The translations under genes and the position numbers were made by a program. From Clostridiales bacterium (GTDB lineage Bacteria; Bacillota; Clostridia; Christensenellales; Aristaeellaceae), in assembly GCA_004556155.1 (NCBI GenBank), contig SFIM01000029.1, positions 1-35,389 of the forward strand: DNA of 35,389 nt, in the 5' to 3' direction. This document shows, piece by piece, positions 31,068 through 35,389 of this stretch. Position 1 is the stretch's first letter. Each line of letters starts with the position of its first letter. Below the pieces are notes generated by a model. It saw nothing but the letters and a program-made list of their open reading frames with translations, had not been told where the DNA came from and made no database searches.

Positions 31068-31997
31068 ATGGATTGGATCGAAGTTACCATTTCCACTAAC
31101 ACCGAGGGCGCGGATATTGTTTCGGAGGCGCTGATGCGCCAGGGCGCGGTAGGCACGCAGATTATTGACCGCAGCGATGTGCCCGATCCCGATAAGCCCA
31201 ACGGCTATTGGGAGTTGATCGACCGCAAAATGCTGGATGAAATGCCCGAGGATGTGCAGGTAAAGGCCTGGTTTTCCACCGTGGAGGAGCTGCGCGGGCT
31301 GAAAAACTGCCTGGACGCGCTGCCTGAGCTGACGGGCATGGATCTGGGCACGCTCAAAATCTCCCAGGCGGGCGTGCACGAGCAGGATTGGGCGGAGTGC
31401 TGGAAGCAGTATTACAAGCCCTTCCGCGCCGGCGAGCACCTGGTGATCAAGCCCAGCTGGGAAGCCTGGGATGAGCAGCCCGGCGATCTGGTGATCGAGC
31501 TGGATCCCGGCATGGCCTTTGGCACGGGCACGCACGAGACCACCGCCATGTGCGTGGCCATGATTGAAAAGCACTATCATGGCGGCGAGGTGCTGGACGT
31601 GGGCACGGGCAGCGGCATCCTGGCCATCGCGGCGGCGCGGCTGGGCGCGCGCGAGGTGCTGGGTGTGGATATCGACCCCATGGCCGTGCGCGTGGCGCAG
31701 GAAAATGTGGAAAAGAACGGCCTGGCCGATCGCGTGACCATCTGCGAGGGCGATCTGGTCAAGGGTCTGGATAACGTGCAGTGCGAGTTCGCCGTGGCCA
31801 ACATCCTGGCCGAGGTGATTATGCTGCTGGCCGCGCCGCTCAAGAGCCACCTGACCGAGAACGCCACGTTCGTATGCTCCGGCATCCTGCGTGAGCGCGA
31901 GGACGAGGTGACCAAGGTGCTCACCGCCAACGGCTATCAGCTGTTTGACCGGATGGAGAAGGGCGACTGGGTAGCGCTGGCCGCCCGCGTCCGCTGA
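31068..31997 (+). CDS. prmA: ribosomal protein L11 methyltransferase
   Basis: A 309-aa SAM-dependent enzyme that trimethylates ribosomal protein L11. The N-terminal substrate-binding domain is about 1-100; the linker has EQDWAECWKQYYKPFRAGEH (typical of PrmA); the Rossmann methyltransferase domain has the SAM motif DVGTGSGILAIAAARLGA, the acidic VDIDPMAV, and the NILAEVI motif of the active site. Start 31068: AAAGGAG lies 11 nt upstream and the family begins with MDWIEVTI; an in-frame extension to 30909 crosses the promoter. It ends 1 nt before rsmE, a neighbour pair common in Bacillota. Confidence 0.96.
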   Translation: MDWIEVTISTNTEGADIVSEALMRQGAVGTQIIDRSDVPDPDKPNGYWELIDRKMLDEMPEDVQVKAWFSTVEELRGLKNCLDALPELTGMDLGTLKISQAGVHEQDWAECWKQYYKPFRAGEHLVIKPSWEAWDEQPGDLVIELDPGMAFGTGTHETTAMCVAMIEKHYHGGEVLDVGTGSGILAIAAARLGAREVLGVDIDPMAVRVAQENVEKNGLADRVTICEGDLVKGLDNVQCEFAVANILAEVIMLLAAPLKSHLTENATFVCSGILREREDEVTKVLTANGYQLFDRMEKGDWVALAARVR

Positions 31998-31998
31998 T

Positions 31999-32724
31999 AT
32001 GCATCGTTTTTTTGCCGATGAGCGCGGCATTCAGGGCGGTATGGCCTATCTGGAGGCGGAGGACGCCCGCCATGCCCTGCGCGTGCTGCGGCTGGATGTG
32101 GGCGCGCAGGTGCAGCTGTTTGCTGATGGCCAGGCCTACGCGGCCAGCATCTGCCAGACCGGGCCGGACGGCGTGGCTGTGCGCGTGCTTGAAAAGCTGA
32201 AAAGCCCCGAGGCTTCCCTGCGCGTTACGCTGTATCAGGGCGTGCCCAAGGGCGATAAGATGGATTATATCGTGCAGAAATGCACCGAGGCGGGCGTTTG
32301 CCGCATCGTGCCGGTGGAAATGCCCCGGTGCGTGGCGCATCTGGACGGCAAGGACGATAAAAAGCTCGCCCGCTGGAACCGCATCGCCCGCGAGGCGGCC
32401 AAGCAGGCCTTTCGCCCCGTCACGCCCGAGGTGGCCGCGCCCATCGATTTAAACGCCCTGTGCCGCGCGCTGCCCGGCCATCAGCTGGCGCTGGTGCCCT
32501 GGGAGGATGCGCGCGAGGGCACACTGCCGCGGCTGATCAGCCCGGATATCGCCGACCTGGCCATCGTGATTGGCCCGGAGGGCGGTATGGGCGAAAGCGA
32601 GGTACAGCGCATGCTGGGCAGCGGCGCGCGCGCCGTGACGCTGGGGCCGCGCATTTTCCGCACCGAAACCGCCGGGCTGGCGGCAATCATCGCCGCCATG
32701 GCGCTGAGCGGAAACCTGGAATAA
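31999..32724 (+). CDS. rsmE: 16S rRNA (uracil1498-N3)-methyltransferase
   Basis: A 241-aa SPOUT-class enzyme that methylates U1498 of 16S rRNA. The PUA-like N-terminal domain has HRFFADE and DARHALRVLRL; the knotted SAM-binding domain has KGDKMDYIVQKCTEAGV, REAAKQAFR, VIGPEGGMGESEV and the knot LGPRIFRTETAGLAA. Normal length. Its ATG is 1 nt after the prmA stop, so the two are surely co-transcribed and probably coupled. A terminator follows at 32755. Confidence 0.96.
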   Translation: MHRFFADERGIQGGMAYLEAEDARHALRVLRLDVGAQVQLFADGQAYAASICQTGPDGVAVRVLEKLKSPEASLRVTLYQGVPKGDKMDYIVQKCTEAGVCRIVPVEMPRCVAHLDGKDDKKLARWNRIAREAAKQAFRPVTPEVAAPIDLNALCRALPGHQLALVPWEDAREGTLPRLISPDIADLAIVIGPEGGMGESEVQRMLGSGARAVTLGPRIFRTETAGLAAIIAAMALSGNLE

Positions 32725-32754
32725 TTTCATCCTTGGAAACCGTTTTTTATGATC

Positions 32755-32777
32755 GCCGCCCTTCGGGCGGCTTTTTT
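32755..32777 (+). terminator. terminator of prmA-rsmE
   Basis: GCCGCCC-TTC-GGGCGGC stem followed by TTTTTT. Confidence 0.92.
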
Positions 32778-32837
32778 CATGCGCGGCGCGCGTCAAGGCA
32801 GAAATTGTAAATTATTGAATATAGCTCCAATTGGCTA

Positions 32838-32866
32838 TTGCCAATCCTGTTCAATCATGGTATATT
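32838..32866 (+). promoter_or_regulatory. promoter of the CotH-like gene
   Basis: TTGCCA (32838-32843), 17-bp spacer, TATATT (32861-32866). The -35 box lies in the dyad ATTGGC-TATT-GCCAAT. The leader to the coding region is about 140 nt and AT-rich, without another gene. Confidence 0.65.
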
Positions 32867-33009
32867 GCAGTTGCAGCTGTTTTCTATGATCGTATCGTTT
32901 ATTCAATACAAAAAGTGGCAAGGATATTGAAAAAAGGATTGTCCGGCTAAGAACGCACTTTTGTTTCTCGCATCTTCACAATTGACCTGCCCAAAAGGAG
33001 GAATCTTTC

Positions 33010-34257
33010 GTAAACAAATGGAGTTTCTTTGCAGTGCTGTGCTGCATCCTGCTGCTGTGCGCGCTGCCCGCGATGGCGCAGGAAGAGCAAGCCTTGCCAG
33101 TGATTACCATCACCTATGCGGCCGGCGCGCCCCTTTCCCCTGAGGAGGCCGTGGACGCGCAGGTCACAATAGCAAGGGACGGGCAGGAGCACGCCTTCCC
33201 GGCCAGGCTGCGCCTGAACGCAGCGGCCATGGACAGCGAGGAAAGAGAACTGCCGCAGCGGAGCCTGTATATCAAGGGCGCGGATATGCGCTTTGTCCTG
33301 TATAACGATGGCGGCGACGCGCTGCGAACCAAGCTGCTCAGCACGGCCTGCTCCGGCCTGGTGGCCCAGTGCCCCGTGGCGGTGCCTGTGCGCACGCAGG
33401 AGCCGGTGGAGGTGTACGTCAACGGCGATTACCGCGGCCTGTACTCCCGGCGCGAGGATATCGCGGACGCCATTGCCCGCTTTGAGGGGCTGGACAGCGC
33501 CGCCACGCTCAACGTAGCCGATGTGAACAAGAAAGCCTTCTGCGGCGACCCGGCGGGCATCGCCAGCGCGCTGAAGCAGCTCAAGGCGCTGAACCTGTCT
33601 CTTGAAGCGGATCGGCAGACCCTGAGCACGCTGCTGGATACCGAGAGCTTTTTGAATTGGGCGGCGGTAAACGCTTTTTTCGGCAATCTGAATATGAAGA
33701 GCGACGTCATTTTCTATCAGGTTGGAAATGGGCCGATCAAGTGCGCCATGGGCGATTTTGCCTACGCGCTGGCGTTTGCCGCTCATAATCCTTACGCCTC
33801 GCTGAATACGATTACCACGGATGTTGTCATCATCATAGAAAGCATGCTGCTTAACCAGCCTGAATATCGCGAGGCCTTTCTGACCAAGCTGGGCGCGCTG
33901 TATCAGGCCGTGCCTACGCAGACGCTTCAGCAGGCTGTGGACGTGGCGAACGCCCAAATCGCTTCCGCGCTGCCCCGTCACATGGAGCGCTGGACTGCGG
34001 CCTTCATCCAGGCCATGGCCGGCAAGAATAACTATCTCGTCACGAACACGCAGGAGGCGCTGCTCTACCAGCAGTATTCCATCTACCGTCTGCGGGATAA
34101 AACGCTGGTGCGGCATCCCTGGTATCTGTACGATCTGACCCAGAGCGCGCTGGATGTATCCGACGCGGACATGTTGCGCTATTTCGGCAGTGAAAAGCCC
34201 GTGCTGATTGAAGTGCCCGCTGAGTCCTGGGAGACCTACAAGGCCGCAAACCAGTAA
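33010..34257 (+). CDS. CotH-like secreted protein, start codon missing or non-canonical
   Basis: The open frame gives a signal peptide NKWSFFAVLCCILLLCALPA followed by MAQEE, then about 380 residues. VEVYVNGDYRGLYSRREDI matches the phrase found in CotH-family spore-coat kinases and their relatives. The protein is short for the family, and the metal-binding WDxDxS/A motif is not recognisable (CAMGDFAYALAF stands roughly there), so kinase activity is doubtful. AAGGAGG lies at 32996-33002, but the codon at the right distance (33010) is GTA, which is not a start; the first accepted start is GTG at 33034, which would lose the positively charged end of the signal peptide and lies about 31 nt from the RBS. 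Either a start-codon mutation, a sequencing error or a silent gene. Confidence 0.7.
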   Translation, partial: VNKWSFFAVLCCILLLCALPAMAQEEQALPVITITYAAGAPLSPEEAVDAQVTIARDGQEHAFPARLRLNAAAMDSEERELPQRSLYIKGADMRFVLYNDGGDALRTKLLSTACSGLVAQCPVAVPVRTQEPVEVYVNGDYRGLYSRREDIADAIARFEGLDSAATLNVADVNKKAFCGDPAGIASALKQLKALNLSLEADRQTLSTLLDTESFLNWAAVNAFFGNLNMKSDVIFYQVGNGPIKCAMGDFAYALAFAAHNPYASLNTITTDVVIIIESMLLNQPEYREAFLTKLGALYQAVPTQTLQQAVDVANAQIASALPRHMERWTAAFIQAMAGKNNYLVTNTQEALLYQQYSIYRLRDKTLVRHPWYLYDLTQSALDVSDADMLRYFGSEKPVLIEVPAESWETYKAANQ

Positions 34258-34287
34258 AGCCAATGGCGCCTTTTACTGACAACAGAT

Positions 34288-34313
34288 GGGAAGCCCGGTG
34301 GGGCTTCCTTTTT
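34288..34313 (+). terminator. terminator of the CotH-like gene
   Basis: GGAAGCCC and GGGCTTCC pair around a short loop, followed by TTTTT. Confidence 0.88.
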
Positions 34314-34324
34314 CGTGCCTGCTT

Positions 34325-34353
34325 TTGACAGGGCGGCTTTTTTAGCGTATAAT
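34325..34353 (+). promoter_or_regulatory. promoter of the two-TM protein / Usp-like operon
   Basis: Perfect TTGACA (34325-34330), 17-bp spacer, perfect TATAAT (34348-34353), 42 nt before the ATG at 34396. Confidence 0.9.
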
Positions 34354-34395
34354 ATAGGTGAAATCCCGCTCATAGGATAGGAAGGAATCATTCGG

Positions 34396-34872
34396 ATGTA
34401 TCAGCAAAACGATTATGATGAAAACCGCCAACAGCTGCGCGCACGCTCGCTAACTGTCGGCCTGCCCATGGCGGCGCTGCTGGCGCTGACTGTCGTATCC
34501 TTTCTGCTTCGCTGGCCGCAGGGCGTCACCATGGCGCTGTGCTTTCTTTTTTGCGCGGTGGGCATCTTTGGCTATACCATGCTGATTTCCCCCGTGCGCG
34601 CATATGGGCGGCACATTGCGCACGCGCTGACGGGCCGCACCCGGCAGACAAGCGGCGTGTTCGTATCCATGGATGAAGCCAGCGTGACCCGCGAAAACGT
34701 GGACTTTTATCCCGTCACCCTGAACGTGGGCGATCAGGGTCGCGAAGAGGATGATCGCCTGTTCTATATGGACGCGAATCTCCCCCGGCCGGATTGGCAG
34801 GCGGGCGAAACGCTGACGCTGACCTTCTATGACAACCGCGTCACCGCCTGGCGGCGCGGCGGGGCGCAATAA
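34396..34872 (+). CDS. two-TM membrane protein of unknown function
   Basis: A 158-aa protein. Residues 1-18 are hydrophilic, 19-38 and 43-66 are membrane spans (VGLPMAALLALTVVSFLL and VTMALCFLFCAVGIFGYTML), and residues 70-158 form a soluble domain that looks like a small beta barrel (GVFVSMDEASVTRENVDFYP.., ETLTLTFYDNRVTAWRRGG), perhaps an OB- or NfeD-like fold on the cytoplasmic side. AGGAA lies about 12 nt before the ATG. Strong promoter upstream; the Usp-like gene follows 18 nt after the stop, so the two are likely one operon. Function unknown. Confidence 0.8.
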   Translation: MYQQNDYDENRQQLRARSLTVGLPMAALLALTVVSFLLRWPQGVTMALCFLFCAVGIFGYTMLISPVRAYGRHIAHALTGRTRQTSGVFVSMDEASVTRENVDFYPVTLNVGDQGREEDDRLFYMDANLPRPDWQAGETLTLTFYDNRVTAWRRGGAQ

Positions 34873-34890
34873 CATTCTGGATGGTGAAGC

Positions 34891-35256
34891 ATGGAAACAG
34901 TGCTGGTATGCGTAACGGTGCAGAAGGAATGCGAACGGCTGATCCTGGCCGGCCGGCGATTTGCCGAGGCCGAGGGGCTGCCGCTGCGCGTGCTGCATGT
35001 GATGGACGAGGGCAAGCAGGCAGGCTTTGATCCCGCCGCACAGGAGGTGTTGAACCACCTGTACGCCCTTTCGCGCGACGCGCACGCCGAGATGACCATC
35101 CTGCGCGCGCAGGATGTGCGGCAAACCATCGCGGATTACGCCCGCAAAAACGGCGCGGTGTGCGTCATCGTAGGCAGCGACAAGCAGGGCGAATGGGCCA
35201 TGGCCGAGGATCTGCGCGAGCTGCTGGACGATCGCATCACCGTGATGAAAGCGTAA
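34891..35256 (+). CDS. universal-stress-protein-like (Usp fold) protein
   Basis: A 121-aa soluble protein with the alternating alpha/beta pattern of Usp domains: ETVLVCVTVQKECERLILAG, PLRVLHVMDEG, and near the end IADYARKNGAVCVIVGSDKQ then GEWAMAEDLRELL. It resembles the short Usp module in KdpD-type proteins (QKECERLILAG is the typical stretch). The ATP-binding G-x2-G-x9-G signature is not clear. It follows the two-TM gene by 18 nt; a GGTGA site precedes the ATG. The role may be nucleotide sensing; no partner kinase is in the window. Confidence 0.75.
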   Translation: METVLVCVTVQKECERLILAGRRFAEAEGLPLRVLHVMDEGKQAGFDPAAQEVLNHLYALSRDAHAEMTILRAQDVRQTIADYARKNGAVCVIVGSDKQGEWAMAEDLRELLDDRITVMKA

Positions 35257-35299
35257 AGCCTCCATACAAACCGCATCAATTGCAAAACTGCAAATCAAA

Positions 35300-35367
35300 A
35301 CCACCGGCTAAGCCGGTGGTATGCACCATGCCTTCAAGGCAATGATACCTGCCGCGCCTAAAGGCGC
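35300..35367. repeat. three consecutive hairpins at the window edge
   Basis: ACCACCGGC-TAA-GCCGGTGGT (35300-35320), TGCC-TTCAA-GGCA (35329-35341) and GCGCC-TAAA-GGCGC (35354-35367). The first could terminate the Usp-like gene but has no T run. Subterminal hairpins in a row are seen at the ends of IS200/IS605-type elements, so an element may begin here and continue past the window. Confidence 0.55.
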
Positions 35368-35389
35368 ATTGAACAGTCCAGCAACCGCA

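Overview
The window looks like a chromosomal piece of a GC-rich, low-complexity-secretome member of the Bacillota, most likely an uncultured gut-type Clostridia (Christensenellales/Oscillospirales-like; the rank is inference). Reasons seen in the sequence: strong Shine-Dalgarno sites (GGAGG type) and sigma-A promoters (TTGACA-16/17-TATAAT), a CtsR operator in front of clpB, a class II (Firmicutes-type) GalT, a single-chain dimeric glycyl-tRNA synthetase, prmA followed directly by rsmE, and many sugar ABC components.

Layout. 1-630: AT-richer flank with two terminator hairpins, a small tandem repeat and no convincing gene. 0.6-2.3 kb: ECF sigma factor and its membrane-anchored anti-sigma-like partner. 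2.3-2.7 kb: repeat-rich intergenic DNA. 2.7-5.4 kb: clpB with a CtsR box. 5.4-7.4 kb: an AT-rich island, unlike its surroundings, with a secreted Cys-rich (CxxCxG) protein and the remains of two different tyrosine recombinases. 7.4-8.4 kb (minus): glyceraldehyde-3-phosphate dehydrogenase carrying an in-frame loss of about 31 residues that removes the catalytic His. 8.5-9.1 kb: a 58-aa zinc-ribbon-like ORF (minus) and a divergent XRE regulator. 9.3-10.1 kb (minus): eight tRNA genes from one promoter (Arg, His, Gln, Lys, Leu, Gly, Gly, Lys). 10.2-14.0 kb (minus): a 939-aa secreted fusion of Ig-like, L,D-transpeptidase, peptidoglycan-binding and CapA-type domains, and a second secreted protein. 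14.1-19.0 kb: a LysR regulator divergent from an ugp-like operon (two permeases, binding protein, glycerophosphodiester phosphodiesterase). 19.4-25.0 kb (minus): an operon galT - stand-alone riboflavin kinase - three tandem secreted PIG-L/LmbE deacetylases. 25.1-32.7 kb (plus): orphan sugar-binding protein, M18 aminopeptidase, glycyl-tRNA synthetase, SGNH esterase, prmA-rsmE. 32.8-35.4 kb: a CotH-like secreted protein lacking a normal start codon, a two-TM protein, a Usp-like protein and a run of hairpins at the edge.

How it fits together. Much of the content concerns the cell surface and glycan or glycerol-phosphate use: ABC uptake, GDPD, secreted deacetylases, a secreted cell-wall cross-linking fusion, an SGNH esterase and GalT. 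The rest is housekeeping (translation, chaperone, methyltransferases). The items most worth following are the GAPDH deletion, the L,D-transpeptidase-CapA fusion, the PIG-L triplication in an operon with galT and a flavokinase, and a repeat element (about 19.09-19.36 kb, partial copy about 29.59-29.80 kb) with long inverted ends and a core that looks like a conserved RNA fold.
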